The notes: generated by a model from the sequence alone, not told the origin. A stretch of 64,000 nucleotides of DNA from an uncultured bacterium (GCA_903921365.1 CAIXPS010000316.1:17791-81790); one strand, 5' to 3'. Counted from the stretch's first letter, positions 17,093 through 26,399 are shown. Translations and numbers: made by a program.

Positions 17093-18490
17093 TTACTCCG
17101 CCAGCAACGCCCCATGCGCCGGCGCCATGCGCGCGCTGAAGTGGCGCAACGTATCGGGCGACTCTGCAATCTTGACGCCCCGAATGCGATCCTTGATGCT
17201 ATTGACATATAACAGCACTTCAGCCAGATAGTCCACATGGCTTTGCGTGTATACGCGGCGCGGAAACGCCAGGCGCACCAGTTCCATCGCCGCTGGCTTC
17301 TCGCTGCCATCGGGCTGACGTCCAAACATCACCGAGCCGATCTCGACGGAGCGCACCCCGCCTTCAAGGTACAACGCCAGCGAAAGCGCCCACGCGGGAT
17401 ATTCGCTCTGCGGGATATGCGGCAGCATCGCCTTCGCGTCGATGTAAACCGCATGTCCACCAGTGGGCAATACGATCGGGATGCCCGCGCGGGTCAGCTT
17501 ATCGCCGAAATATTCGACCGAGCGGATGCGATAGCGCAGATAATCCTCGTCCAGCACCTCGTGCAGACCGATTGCGATCGCCTCAAGATCATATCCAGCC
17601 AGTCCGCCATAGGTCGGGAACCCCTCTGTCAGGATAAGCATGTCCTTGCACTTGCGCGCCAGTGCCGTGTCATTTAATGCCAGAAAGCCGCCAATGTTGG
17701 CCAGGCCATCCTTCTTCGCGCTCATCGTGCAGCCATCGACGTAACTGAACATCTCACGCGCAATGTCAAACGGCGTCTTGTCCGCGTAACCAGGTTCGCG
17801 CAGCTTGATGAACCACGCGTTCTCAGCAAACCGACAGGCATCAAGAAAGAACGGCACGCCATGACGACGGCAGATCGCACTCGCCGCGCGGATGTTTTCC
17901 ATGCTGACAGGCTGACCGCCGCCTGAGTTATTGGTCACGGTGAGCATCGCCAGCGGCACGCGCCCCGGGTTGTCCGCCAGCGCCTGATCGAGCGCCGCAA
18001 GATCAATGCACCCCTTGAACGGGTGAATGAACTGCGGTTGCCGTCCTTCTGCAACCGGGATATCAAGCGCAGTCGCGCCGCGCGATTCAATGTTCGCGCG
18101 CGTGGTGTCAAAGTGCGTGTTGTTTGGGACGATGTCACCCTGCTTGACCGCAGCGCCAAACAGAATGCGCTCGGCGGCGCGTCCCTGGTGGGTCGGGATG
18201 ACATACTTCAGCCCGGTGATCTCCTGCACCGCTGCCTCGAAGCGAAAGAACGAGCGCGCGCCTGCGTACGACTCGTCGCCCTGCATCATGCCGCCCCACT
18301 GCGCCGACGACATCGCGCCGGTGCCTGAGTCGGTGAGTAGATCGATCAGCACGTCTTCGGCCTTCAGTAAAAACAGGTTATTGCCGGCTGCGGTGAGCGC
18401 CGCGATGCGCTCCTCGCGCGTGATATGCCGGATGGGTTCGACGGTCTTGATGCGAAACGGTTCGATAACGGTGTGTGGTTGAAATGGCAT
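17093..18490 (-). CDS. tnaA: Tryptophanase (tryptophan indole-lyase)
   Basis: 465 aa PLP-dependent beta-eliminating lyase; splits L-tryptophan to indole, pyruvate and ammonia. The PLP Lys is in CTMSAKKDGLANIGG. Tyrosine phenol-lyase is the close alternative. I favour tryptophanase because the segment corresponding to the phenol-lyase MERG reads VEIGS and the C-terminal segment is LRHFSAR, where tryptophanases have His and phenol-lyases have Phe (from recollection of the families). The ATG at 18490 has AGGAGAG upstream; an upstream extension to 18574 overlaps the radical SAM gene. Downstream of a radical SAM protein by 22 nt, probably co-transcribed. Confidence 0.85.
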   Translation of the reverse strand: MPFQPHTVIEPFRIKTVEPIRHITREERIAALTAAGNNLFLLKAEDVLIDLLTDSGTGAMSSAQWGGMMQGDESYAGARSFFRFEAAVQEITGLKYVIPTHQGRAAERILFGAAVKQGDIVPNNTHFDTTRANIESRGATALDIPVAEGRQPQFIHPFKGCIDLAALDQALADNPGRVPLAMLTVTNNSGGGQPVSMENIRAASAICRRHGVPFFLDACRFAENAWFIKLREPGYADKTPFDIAREMFSYVDGCTMSAKKDGLANIGGFLALNDTALARKCKDMLILTEGFPTYGGLAGYDLEAIAIGLHEVLDEDYLRYRIRSVEYFGDKLTRAGIPIVLPTGGHAVYIDAKAMLPHIPQSEYPAWALSLALYLEGGVRSVEIGSVMFGRQPDGSEKPAAMELVRLAFPRRVYTQSHVDYLAEVLLYVNSIKDRIRGVKIAESPDTLRHFSARMAPAHGALLAE

Positions 18491-18512
18491 TTGTCTCTCT
18501 CCTGTGAGGTCA

Positions 18513-19730
18513 TCAGTAGATGAACTCGCGAATATCGTAACGACTGATGTGCGGCATGCCGCGCTGCTCGTCAAAGCACAAACTGGCTTGTATCTCCTCT
18601 CCCTGCGCGATGCGCTCCGGCTGTGTGAGCGGGATCAACTGCGCTTGATAGGCGGCTTTGCTATAGTCCATGCCCTCTTCTGCGACTAGCTCCGAGAAAT
18701 AGATAATGTCGTCCATATCCAGAGGCATCTGGTTCAGCGCCGCGATGGTGTCCTTGACATGCGCAGCCGCATAGGCATGTCCGCCCGCGCCGAGCAGGAT
18801 GATGATGCCAACCGCGACGCCGCCGGCCTTCATTGCGCGCACGGAACGCACCACTTCGTCAGCCTTGCTGGGTTTATGCAGAAAACGCAACAACTCGTCA
18901 CTGCCGCTTTCCATCCCGATATACACGCGCTTCAGCCCGCGCCCTGCCAGCAGCGCGTAGTCGCTTACCGACTTGCGCTCGCCGCTAAAACCGTCGAGGA
19001 ACGCGAACATGCCACCGAGTTTGTCCACGTCATACACCTCGCGCACAACATCCATGAGCGGCACAAGCACGGGCATGGGGATCACCAGCGCATTGGCGTC
19101 GCCAAGAAAAACGGTGCGCCGCAACGACAACCCGGCGCCCAGAAAATCGCGCACTGCCTGCGCATGCGTTCGAAATTCAACCGGGCGGCGGATGCGAAAC
19201 GAACGATCGCGGTAAAACGTGCAGAAAGTGCAGGTGTTAAACGAACACCCCTCGGTCGCCTGCAGCACTACTGCCATGTACTGATCGGGTGGAAGGATGC
19301 CGACCGGCTTGTATACCTGGTGATATTGCTTCGCGTCGGCGCGCGACCGTAAAGCGTCAAACGCAATCGCGGACTGAAACACGCTATGGCCTTCTGGCGG
19401 GAGCGCTTCGCGTAACTCAGCGACGCCGTCGAGGATAGCGCGATACAGGTCTGCCGTTGTGCCGCGCGCGCGCTCCTCAATCTTCAGTGCGTCCTCCTGA
19501 CCCAGCCAGCGACGGTCACGTTGCCGGCCGGCAATCGACCACTTCGCGATCATGCGTCCGTCCAGTCCGCGCCGATACGAAATGCCGTCAAGCAGCGCGG
19601 TCCACATCCGACCCGCATAGTCGAAACTGAACACGCTGGATTCCGCCGGCCCGTCCACACTCACAGTGAGGCAATTGGGCTTAACGCTGAGTGTGACTGG
19701 GCGACTCTGCCAGCGACCAATAATCACCAT
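18513..19730 (-). CDS. Radical SAM protein
   Basis: 405 aa. The cluster motif is GCSFNTCTFC (Cys162, Cys167, Cys170), a Cx4Cx2C spacing seen in a subset of radical SAM proteins rather than the usual Cx3Cx2C. The TIM-barrel part includes VFLGDANALVIPM, an ESGSDELLRFLHKP segment typical of Elp3/HemN-like radical SAM barrels, and GGVAVGIIILLGAGG. About 150 residues precede the cluster and have no recognisable domain. It begins 6 nt after the MDR dehydrogenase stop and precedes tryptophanase by 22 nt. Reaction unknown; not a glycyl-radical activase (no CxxxCxxC near the N-terminus). Confidence 0.85.
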   Translation of the reverse strand: MVIIGRWQSRPVTLSVKPNCLTVSVDGPAESSVFSFDYAGRMWTALLDGISYRRGLDGRMIAKWSIAGRQRDRRWLGQEDALKIEERARGTTADLYRAILDGVAELREALPPEGHSVFQSAIAFDALRSRADAKQYHQVYKPVGILPPDQYMAVVLQATEGCSFNTCTFCTFYRDRSFRIRRPVEFRTHAQAVRDFLGAGLSLRRTVFLGDANALVIPMPVLVPLMDVVREVYDVDKLGGMFAFLDGFSGERKSVSDYALLAGRGLKRVYIGMESGSDELLRFLHKPSKADEVVRSVRAMKAGGVAVGIIILLGAGGHAYAAAHVKDTIAALNQMPLDMDDIIYFSELVAEEGMDYSKAAYQAQLIPLTQPERIAQGEEIQASLCFDEQRGMPHISRYDIREFIY

Positions 19731-19736
19731 GATCTG

Positions 19737-20726
19737 CTACACACTCGTCCAATCGAACAACACCGACAGGCTCTTTGCGGGGTCATGCAACAACTGCTGA
19801 TAGGCCGCTTGCGCCTCGCGCGGTGAGCGGGTGAGCGCCAGTTGATCCGTCGTGATCCGCCCATCGGCCAACCACTGCATGGCGCCAACGATGTTTCCGT
19901 AAATGCTGTTCGCCCGGAAGTCCGTCGGGGTCAGGGGAAGTTCCCACTCCCAACCGCTCCGCACGGTAACGTAGCGATTAAAGATAGTGTTCAGCATCTC
20001 GAACGCAGACAGCGTCGTGCGCTGCTGCCACATGGCTGCAACGATGACCACTTCGCCGCGCTTCTGCACTACCTTACATGCATCCAGCGCTGCCTGTTCA
20101 TGCCCTGAACACTCGACTACTAGCGCCACTTTGCCAGCGTATTCCGGATCGTTCAGCGGGATCGCTGGCGCAGCGCGCTTCACGCCTCCACGCAATGCGG
20201 CATCGCGCCGCGCCTCACTTGGATCGACCGCCAGCACATCATAGCCGCACGATTGGAACATGCGCGCCGCCAGGTGCCCGACAATACCGAGACCGGTCAC
20301 AATCACCTTGGCAGGTGGGCGCGCCACGGTCGTCGTCAGCGTGCTCATCGTCACACACATCAACCGCGCAAAAGGCGCAATTTCGGGTGACAATCCCGCG
20401 GGCAAAGCAGCCACGTGCTCGCGCGGCGCGCGCTGGTGCGACTGATGGTTGCCCATGCAAAAGGCCAGGTCGCCCGGCTTCAGGTCAGTCACCCCCGACC
20501 CTACGGCATCAACCTCAAACACCGCCGCATACCCGGTCGAGATCGGGAACTGCGCCCACGCATATTGCCCACGATAACCGGCCAACTCGGTGCCGGGACT
20601 GATCAACGAACGAATCGTATGTCCCACGACTTCCTTCTCACCCGGCGGTTGCGTGTTGCGTTCGCGCTCGAAGAGTTCCGCCTGCTCAACGCCTGTAAAT
20701 TGCACGACGTGCATCTTTTCGCTCAT
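19737..20726 (-). CDS. Medium-chain dehydrogenase/reductase (zinc-type alcohol dehydrogenase-like)
   Basis: 329 aa MDR-fold oxidoreductase. The N-terminal GroES-like domain has LISPGTELAGYRG where classic zinc ADHs carry their catalytic Cys, so the usual zinc ligand is absent. The Rossmann loop is VIVTGLGIVGHLAARMF, followed by AVDPSEARRDAA. The ATG overlaps the xseA stop codon (ATGA), with AAGGAG upstream, so translation is coupled to xseA. It is followed by the radical SAM gene after 6 nt. Substrate unknown. Confidence 0.87.
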   Translation of the reverse strand: MSEKMHVVQFTGVEQAELFERERNTQPPGEKEVVGHTIRSLISPGTELAGYRGQYAWAQFPISTGYAAVFEVDAVGSGVTDLKPGDLAFCMGNHQSHQRAPREHVAALPAGLSPEIAPFARLMCVTMSTLTTTVARPPAKVIVTGLGIVGHLAARMFQSCGYDVLAVDPSEARRDAALRGGVKRAAPAIPLNDPEYAGKVALVVECSGHEQAALDACKVVQKRGEVVIVAAMWQQRTTLSAFEMLNTIFNRYVTVRSGWEWELPLTPTDFRANSIYGNIVGAMQWLADGRITTDQLALTRSPREAQAAYQQLLHDPAKSLSVLFDWTSV

Positions 20727-21940
20727 TTCAACGCTCCTTGTGCGCCAAATTCTCCATCAGATACGAGGATGCGCAATGCATCCCCCGTCATCACATCCGC
20801 CACCGAACGCACGACAGCCCCATCGCGCTCGCGCCGGACGATGGCATAACCGCGCGCCAGCGTAGCCTGTGGGCTGACGGCCTCAAGCCTGCCAGCCAGT
20901 CCATGCAATTGCTCATGCTGCAACCCGATACGCGACAACAGCGCTGCATCGAGCCGCAATTGCAGATCGGTCACGCGCTCCCGCGCGCGCCCCGCCTGCG
21001 CGCGCGGACTTAGCATGCGCAACGCCCGCCGCAGGGTATCGACGCGGGTGCGTTCCTGCTCAATGCGATTCTGCAGCAGAGTGCTTAAGCTCTGTGCCAA
21101 CGCATCAATATCCTGCCGTATCTCGACGATATCCGGCGTGATAATCTCCGCCGCTGCAGACGGAGTCGGCGCGCGCGCGTCGGCTGCGAAATCCGTCAGT
21201 GTGAAGTCGATCTCGTGACCCACGCCGCTGACTATGGGCGCCTCGGATGCCGCCACCGCGCGGACGACGCGCTCGTCATTAAACGCCCACAGCTCTTCGA
21301 GGCTGCCGCCGCCGCGCGCGACAAGTATGACATCACACACACCCAGATTATTAAGCGCCTTGATAGCCCGCGCGATCTGGGCTGGAGCTTCTGCCCCTTG
21401 CACCAGCGTCGGCGCCAGGATGACCTCGATTATCGGGAAGCGGCGCGTCAACACATTCAGGATGTCCTGTAAGGCGGCGCCAGTTGGCGATGTGACTACA
21501 CCGAGAATGCGCGGGAAAGCGGGCAATGGCCGTTTACGCGCCTGGTCAAAAAGCCCTTCGGCCTCAAGCTCGCGCTTCAGGCGCTCGTACTCAGCATACA
21601 GATCGCCAGTGCCCGATGTCGTCATCGATTCGACATAGAGTTGATACGCCCCATCACGCTCGTACAAACTGATGCGGCCGCGCGCGGTCACCGCGTCGCC
21701 TGCGCGAAATGGCTGGCGTATGCGCATCGCGGTCGATTTCCACATCACGCACTTCACCTGCGCACCCGCATCCTTCAGCGTGAAGTACACATGACCCGAC
21801 GCCGGGCGCGACAGGTTGCTGATTTCGCCGGAGACTCGCACATCGGCCAGTTCCTCATCGCTTTCCAACAGCGCCTTGATGCGCAGCGTCAAGTCTGTCA
21901 CAGAGAGCGGTTCGGCAGAAAACAACATTGACTGAAACAT
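20723..21940 (-). CDS. xseA: Exodeoxyribonuclease VII large subunit
   Basis: 405 aa. Catalytic subunit of the ATP-independent single-strand DNA exonuclease VII in the cytoplasm. The N-terminal OB fold (about 10-105) contains VRVSGEISNLSRPASGHVYF, a hallmark of XseA. The catalytic domain has GVVTSPTGAALQDIL, ILVARGGGSLEELWAFND and SGVGHEIDFTLTDFAADARAPTPSAAAE. A coiled-coil region follows, and the short tail has TLARGYAIVRR. The ATG at 21940 has AGGGGG 4 nt upstream. The small subunit gene xseB, often adjacent, is not in the window; the next gene overlaps by 4 nt and is a dehydrogenase. Confidence 0.95.
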   Translation of the reverse strand: MFQSMLFSAEPLSVTDLTLRIKALLESDEELADVRVSGEISNLSRPASGHVYFTLKDAGAQVKCVMWKSTAMRIRQPFRAGDAVTARGRISLYERDGAYQLYVESMTTSGTGDLYAEYERLKRELEAEGLFDQARKRPLPAFPRILGVVTSPTGAALQDILNVLTRRFPIIEVILAPTLVQGAEAPAQIARAIKALNNLGVCDVILVARGGGSLEELWAFNDERVVRAVAASEAPIVSGVGHEIDFTLTDFAADARAPTPSAAAEIITPDIVEIRQDIDALAQSLSTLLQNRIEQERTRVDTLRRALRMLSPRAQAGRARERVTDLQLRLDAALLSRIGLQHEQLHGLAGRLEAVSPQATLARGYAIVRRERDGAVVRSVADVMTGDALRILVSDGEFGAQGALK

Positions 21941-21959
21941 CACACCCCCTGGTAAATCT

Positions 21960-22634
21960 TCATGCGCGATTCAGTTGCGCGATCAGCCACCCGCACACAT
22001 CGTCCAGGCTCTGGTCAGATATTTCATGGCGCATCGGGTACTCGTGATAATCAAGTTTTACCGGCAGCTGGCTGAAATACTCCTTAATGGCGCGTCCTTC
22101 GGCGATCGGGAGCACGTTGTCATAAAGACCATGCACAACGAGCACCGGGAAGTCCTTAAGCCGGTCTGGCGATGCAGCAATCGGCAATACCTCGACTGGG
22201 AGCGACCCACTCTGGACAACCACGCCCGCCAGCAACTCGGGCTGAGTGAGCATGACGGCGAGGCTCATGATCGATCCCTGGCTGAAACCCATCAGATACA
22301 CGCGCTTCGGATCGGCGCCATATCTCGCGACGGCTTCGCTGATGAATTGCAACAGTTGCTTGCGGCTTTGTTCAAACTCGGCCTCATCGCGGTCGATGTG
22401 ATCCGCATAGAAGGCGACGTGATACCAGCCAAACTGATTGCGCCCCATGAGGATCGGCGCGCGGGCGCTGACGACGATGAACCGTTCGTCGAGATACGGG
22501 ATCAACGCAAACAAATCCTGTTCATTGCTGCGCACGCCATGCAGCAGGATCAACAACGGAGGGAGTGTATCTGGCGCCCCATCCGTCTCGGGCGGACGCA
22601 CAAGGTGTGCCAGTGATAGTTGCTCAGTACTCAT
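21960..22634 (-). CDS. Phospholipase/carboxylesterase-type alpha/beta hydrolase
   Basis: 224 aa serine hydrolase of the lysophospholipase/carboxylesterase group. Triad: Ser in LMGFSQGSIMS, Asp in VHGLYDNVLP, His in PMRHEISDQ. LILLHGVRSNEQDLFAL is the oxyanion region typical of this family. Upstream in-frame ATGs exist at 22646 and 22643. I prefer 22634 because TATGAT lies 7 nt before it with no Shine-Dalgarno, suggesting a leaderless start. It precedes xseA by 19 nt on the same strand. Natural substrate unknown; short acyl esters are likely. Confidence 0.87.
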   Translation of the reverse strand: MSTEQLSLAHLVRPPETDGAPDTLPPLLILLHGVRSNEQDLFALIPYLDERFIVVSARAPILMGRNQFGWYHVAFYADHIDRDEAEFEQSRKQLLQFISEAVARYGADPKRVYLMGFSQGSIMSLAVMLTQPELLAGVVVQSGSLPVEVLPIAASPDRLKDFPVLVVHGLYDNVLPIAEGRAIKEYFSQLPVKLDYHEYPMRHEISDQSLDDVCGWLIAQLNRA

Positions 22635-22784
22635 TGACTGCATCATACAGCGAACTCGACTTCACATCGTCATCACGCAACTACAACTGCAATCATTGCC
22701 GTTATGATATGTATCCAGGCTTGTCGCTTAGAATTCGCTATGACAATCTCACAATATGCTGATAAACTAAGCGGTAGTAAATGA

Positions 22785-24842
22785 ATGCCCATGGCTGACG
22801 TAACATTTGCGACCATTCACGTTGTTAATGGCAAGGAACTGGGTGACACACCGCAGGTATTTGCGCAACCCACTGGTAAGCGCTCGCCTCGCAGCGGTGA
22901 AACCCTCATCCTCTTCCTTGAACTGCAAAATGCAGAACCGGCAACCTACGCGGAGATCACGCGCATCTTCAGCGAAGGATACTGGCGCGCGCCTGGCGGC
23001 TTGACGACTGCGATGCGATTAGGGATAAAACTCGCTAACGACCGCATCGTCGATCTCAACCGGGGTATGCCGCCTTCTAAACGGATACTGGGGTCATTAA
23101 CCTGTGCCGTAGTCAACGAAGAGAACGTGGTCATTGCGCAAGCCGGTCCAGGCATTGCCTTTGCCTGTGCGCAGTCGGGCGCGTTTGAGCAACTTGCGCC
23201 CGGTCCCGGCACACCAGCGATTGGCAGCAGCCGCACCGTCGACGCGATCTTCACCAACTTCGCGTGGAAAACGGGCGACAACTTCGTCCTGAGCGGAGAA
23301 GGGTCTTGCTCTGGCGTGAGCGATACACTCGTAAACACGTGCATGCGCAAGGGCGACGGTCGTCTCGTCGCCGGATATGTCAACGCCAATGTGAAACAAG
23401 GCAAGATGGTCGGTGTTGCATTCAGCGTCGCTGGCGCAGCCTCAGCACACGCAACGGCAACCCCGCCTCCGATCACAGTAAAGGAACCGCAGACTGAACC
23501 GGCAGTGAATGAGGCTGTGGAACCACAGACCGCGTCCGACCGCGCCGCTGCGCCATCGCACGCCCTTGCAGACGCGGGCGCAGCGGCATCCACATTCATC
23601 GGCGGCGCAGCGAAGTCGCTCCAGCGCACAATGGGTTCGTTCGGCCAGCAATTACTGCCAGCGTCGGCAGCGCGGAGCCTGGCGGCGGAACGATCGCGAG
23701 CGGCCACATTTGGTCTGGCGGCTGTCGCGATTCTATTGCCAATCATCGTCGCGCTCGTGGTCACGATACTCTATTTCCAATTCAGCGGATTGGCTGAGAA
23801 ACAACAGTTGCAAGGCCAGATCCGCCGCCAGATCGAACAGGCCAAATCCGCGCCAGCGCTCGATAAATGGACAAACGCCCTCAGCCTGATTGAGAATTAC
23901 CAGGCGAGATATCCCGACGAAACAGCCGCGTTGCTCGATGATCAGCGACTCGCACAATCGCAGGTCGATACGATCAACAAGGTCACCCGCGTGGCGGCAA
24001 CTGCGATTGTTGACCTCGCAGCGACTGCGTCCCCACGCCGGATCGCTGCGGCTTCACTTGGCGTGTACGTTCTCGATCCCGCGACCAACAACGCTGAATA
24101 CCACGTGCTGAATATCCAACGCAACGGTGTGACCGGCAAGCCCGTGCCTCTCACACTCGCGGGCGGCGGCATTCCTGCCGGCGCGCCAATCGCGGATGTG
24201 ACTTGGGCCACTGCAAGCAACGGACGCTGGCACGCTGAAGGCGCAGTGCTGTACAGCAAGAGCGCTCTGTACGAGTACAGTTCGGCAACTGGCCAACTGA
24301 TTCAGCTCAATCTGCCCTCGGACCCGGCTGGCAATCCGGATACCATCGTGGCCGGTGAACTGTACAATAGCACCGCCTACTTACTTGACACCGGCGCCGG
24401 CCAGATCTGGCGCTACACATTGCAGGGCAATAAATTAGCCCGGGGCGACGCCTATTTCCGCATCCCTAACCCGCAGGTGAAAGACTGCGTGGATATAGCC
24501 ATCGATGGCGCTGTGTATCTGGTGCAGAAGAATGGAACAGTTCTCAAGTTTTATGGCCGAGAGTCTAAGCCGTTCAATATCAACGTCGGCAGCCTGCCGC
24601 AGCCAATCGGCCAGGCCATCGCCATCGAATTGAGCGGCCCCGATCAAAACACTGGCAACGTGTATATTGGCGATGCCAGTATCGGAGCGATCTGGCAGTT
24701 CACAAAAACAGGGGACTATGTGCGACAATACCGCGCCTCGAATGACGAATTCGTGGGCATGCAGGACATGTCGCTCGACCCAACGAGCAACACGATGTAC
24801 GTCAACACGCCGAATAAGTTATTCAGTTTCAAAATAGGTTGA
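22785..24842 (+). CDS. Degenerate PPM phosphatase-like domain, one membrane helix, C-terminal propeller-like domain
   Basis: 685 aa. Residues 1-220 look like a PP2C/PPM fold: ILGSLTCAVVNEENVVIAQ (strand with the usual GTT position) and GDNFVLSGEGSC (the usual GD-x-x-LLxSDG). The metal-binding Asp residues are absent: the usual GDSR is replaced by AGPGIA (119-125), and SDG by SGEG (170-173). It is probably a catalytically dead sensor or scaffold. An Ala/Pro-rich linker, one membrane helix (about 309-336), a short coiled coil and a beta-rich region of about 290 residues (NHL/propeller-like) follow. An in-frame ATG at 22791 is an alternative start. It precedes an SH3 lipoprotein by 26 nt, so both probably work at the cell envelope. 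Confidence 0.75.
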   Translation: MPMADVTFATIHVVNGKELGDTPQVFAQPTGKRSPRSGETLILFLELQNAEPATYAEITRIFSEGYWRAPGGLTTAMRLGIKLANDRIVDLNRGMPPSKRILGSLTCAVVNEENVVIAQAGPGIAFACAQSGAFEQLAPGPGTPAIGSSRTVDAIFTNFAWKTGDNFVLSGEGSCSGVSDTLVNTCMRKGDGRLVAGYVNANVKQGKMVGVAFSVAGAASAHATATPPPITVKEPQTEPAVNEAVEPQTASDRAAAPSHALADAGAAASTFIGGAAKSLQRTMGSFGQQLLPASAARSLAAERSRAATFGLAAVAILLPIIVALVVTILYFQFSGLAEKQQLQGQIRRQIEQAKSAPALDKWTNALSLIENYQARYPDETAALLDDQRLAQSQVDTINKVTRVAATAIVDLAATASPRRIAAASLGVYVLDPATNNAEYHVLNIQRNGVTGKPVPLTLAGGGIPAGAPIADVTWATASNGRWHAEGAVLYSKSALYEYSSATGQLIQLNLPSDPAGNPDTIVAGELYNSTAYLLDTGAGQIWRYTLQGNKLARGDAYFRIPNPQVKDCVDIAIDGAVYLVQKNGTVLKFYGRESKPFNINVGSLPQPIGQAIAIELSGPDQNTGNVYIGDASIGAIWQFTKTGDYVRQYRASNDEFVGMQDMSLDPTSNTMYVNTPNKLFSFKIG

Positions 24843-24868
24843 GTCAAATAGGAGAAGGAGAAGAAGCA

Positions 24869-25453
24869 ATGAAAATCGTAAGAATCGCAAGTTTATTGGT
24901 CGTTGGCATGATTGCGTTGAGCGCCTGCAGCACGAGCGGGCCCAAGCCGGTCAGCACCGTTTCCACCCAGGGCGCCGCGCCGGACGCAAAGCCTGGCGCG
25001 GGAACCCCTGTGGCAACCGTCGTCAGCAAGTCGGCATTGCCGGCGGGCGGCGACGTTAACCTGACGCCCACTCCCGTGGTGACAGATACAACGCCAGTGA
25101 CAACAACCACTCCGATTACACCCTCGACAGGAGTAACTGTAACGACTGGCCTGACCTCGACGGTCGAAGTAACGCCCACCGGCACGACGACGGTTACGAC
25201 AACCACAAGTCAAAAGAGCACGATCCCCTCAGAGGCGACTGATGTCAAGACATTGACAACCAAAGGCACCCTAAACATCCGCAGCGGACCAGCTGCGACT
25301 TACAAGGTTGTTGGTTTCATTCGCCGAGGCGAGACGCTGGATGTTCTCGGCGTGAGCAAAGACGCTAAATGGTGGCACATTAAGTGTGTGACTGGCGCCA
25401 GCGATTCATGCTGGATCGTCGCAGACGCGCGATACCTCACTGCAAACAAGTAG
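24869..25453 (+). CDS. Lipoprotein with Thr/Pro-rich linker and bacterial SH3 domain
   Basis: 194 aa. Signal peptide with lipobox LSAC (MIALSACSTSG), so it should be lipid-anchored outside the membrane. A Thr/Val/Pro low-complexity linker (about 20-130) spans away from the membrane. A C-terminal SH3b domain reads LNIRSGPAATYKVVGFIRRG and then DAKWWHIKC...SCWIVADARYL, with two Cys that could pair. SH3b domains usually bind peptidoglycan or carbohydrate. The ATG at 24869 has a repeated GGAGAAGGAG upstream; the frame is also open from a TTG at 24839. Likely co-transcribed with the PPM-like gene. Ends at a strong terminator. Confidence 0.85.
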   Translation: MKIVRIASLLVVGMIALSACSTSGPKPVSTVSTQGAAPDAKPGAGTPVATVVSKSALPAGGDVNLTPTPVVTDTTPVTTTTPITPSTGVTVTTGLTSTVEVTPTGTTTVTTTTSQKSTIPSEATDVKTLTTKGTLNIRSGPAATYKVVGFIRRGETLDVLGVSKDAKWWHIKCVTGASDSCWIVADARYLTANK

Positions 25454-25476
25454 TAGAAGTCGCACTGGAATAAAAA

Positions 25477-25512
25477 GGGCCGGATGCAAACATCCGGCCC
25501 TTTCTGTTTTTT
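25477..25512. terminator. Bidirectional rho-independent terminator
   Basis: Perfect 10-bp stem GGGCCGGATG/CATCCGGCCC with loop CAAA, followed by TTTCTGTTTTTT and preceded by AAAAA. It separates the SH3 lipoprotein (plus) from the convergent methyltransferase (minus), whose stop is at 25512. Confidence 0.92.
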
Positions 25513-26399
25513 CAAACAGGCTCTTTGAAATCGAAGAAGTTGCCGCGCGCTTGCCAGCGCAGCCCGTCCTCGTTTACCATCAAATCGCCATCGCGACGCA
25601 GTTTCTGCCCGGTTCTCGGACATCGGAAAATGTCGTCGCCCGAGGCCGCCTGCCCATCGGCTGACTCATCTGAAACGGACGCGCGGCTGTTCAGCGTGAA
25701 CACGCTGGGTGAAAGCAACCCAAGCGGTGCGGTCAACTGCAGCACCGCATCGGCATACACCATCAAGGCTACCGGCACGATGCGCTTGAGCAGCCCCGAA
25801 CGCAGATAGGATACGGCCAGTGTGCGTTCGGTTTTGAGGCCGGCCAAACGCAACTGTTCCAGCATCCAGGCCGGATGGAAGTCAAAGTTCAGCTTGACAA
25901 ACTCAAATGGTTCGGGCTGGCTTGGATTCCACTTCTGGCGGCGCAGCGCATATCGGGTCATGGACTTGATGTTTCGCTTGTTAGCGAACTCCAGCACAAA
26001 CTTTCCCTGTGGCGCGATTGCGCGGCTGATCTGCTGTAACGCCGCCGGGACATCCTCGATGTGATGGATCACGCGAATCATGGTTGCAGCACTCATCACC
26101 CCGGCAGCAAACGGCAAATGGTAAATATCCGCGGCCACGAACTTGAAACGCGGGTCGCCACCCCAGCGTTCCTGCGCCTGCTCCAGCAGCGTGCGCGAGT
26201 AGTCCAGCAGGATGATCTCTTCATAACCAGTATATAGTTCAGCCAGCCGGCCAAACCCGGCGCCGAACTCGACGATCCGGCGGCCTTTCTCCGGCAGCAT
26301 GCGCCGCAGCGCCACCCGTTCTACTGCGTCTTCGTAAGCGCGATCAGCGTTCTGCCAGAATCGCGTCTTGTAATCTGAACCTTCGTAGTCACATATCAT
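25512..26399 (-). CDS. Class I SAM-dependent methyltransferase with C-terminal Trm112-like tail
   Basis: 295 aa. The SAM-binding motif I is RIVEFGAGFGRLAEL, followed by the acidic EEIILLDYSRTLLEQA and FKFVAADIYHLPFAAG, a standard class I pattern. The last 40 residues (FRCPRTGQKLRRDGD and RWQARGNFFDF) resemble a Trm112-like zinc-ribbon remnant with a single Cys rather than CxxC. Such tails are common in small-molecule or UbiE-like methyltransferases of Chloroflexota. It starts 4 nt after the S41 protease stop, so the two are probably co-transcribed. Substrate unknown. Confidence 0.85.
   Translation of the reverse strand: MICDYEGSDYKTRFWQNADRAYEDAVERVALRRMLPEKGRRIVEFGAGFGRLAELYTGYEEIILLDYSRTLLEQAQERWGGDPRFKFVAADIYHLPFAAGVMSAATMIRVIHHIEDVPAALQQISRAIAPQGKFVLEFANKRNIKSMTRYALRRQKWNPSQPEPFEFVKLNFDFHPAWMLEQLRLAGLKTERTLAVSYLRSGLLKRIVPVALMVYADAVLQLTAPLGLLSPSVFTLNSRASVSDESADGQAASGDDIFRCPRTGQKLRRDGDLMVNEDGLRWQARGNFFDFKEPV

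Noticed and set aside
17093..18490. Tyrosine phenol-lyase instead of tryptophanase
   Set aside because: VEIGS and LRHFSAR match the residues recalled for tryptophanase (Ile and His) rather than those of phenol-lyase (Arg and Phe).
18513..19730. Radical SAM protein as activase of the glycyl radical enzyme
   Set aside because: The cluster motif is Cx4Cx2C at residue 162, not CxxxCxxC near the N-terminus, there are no extra ferredoxin-like clusters, and the gene is 10 kb away in another operon.
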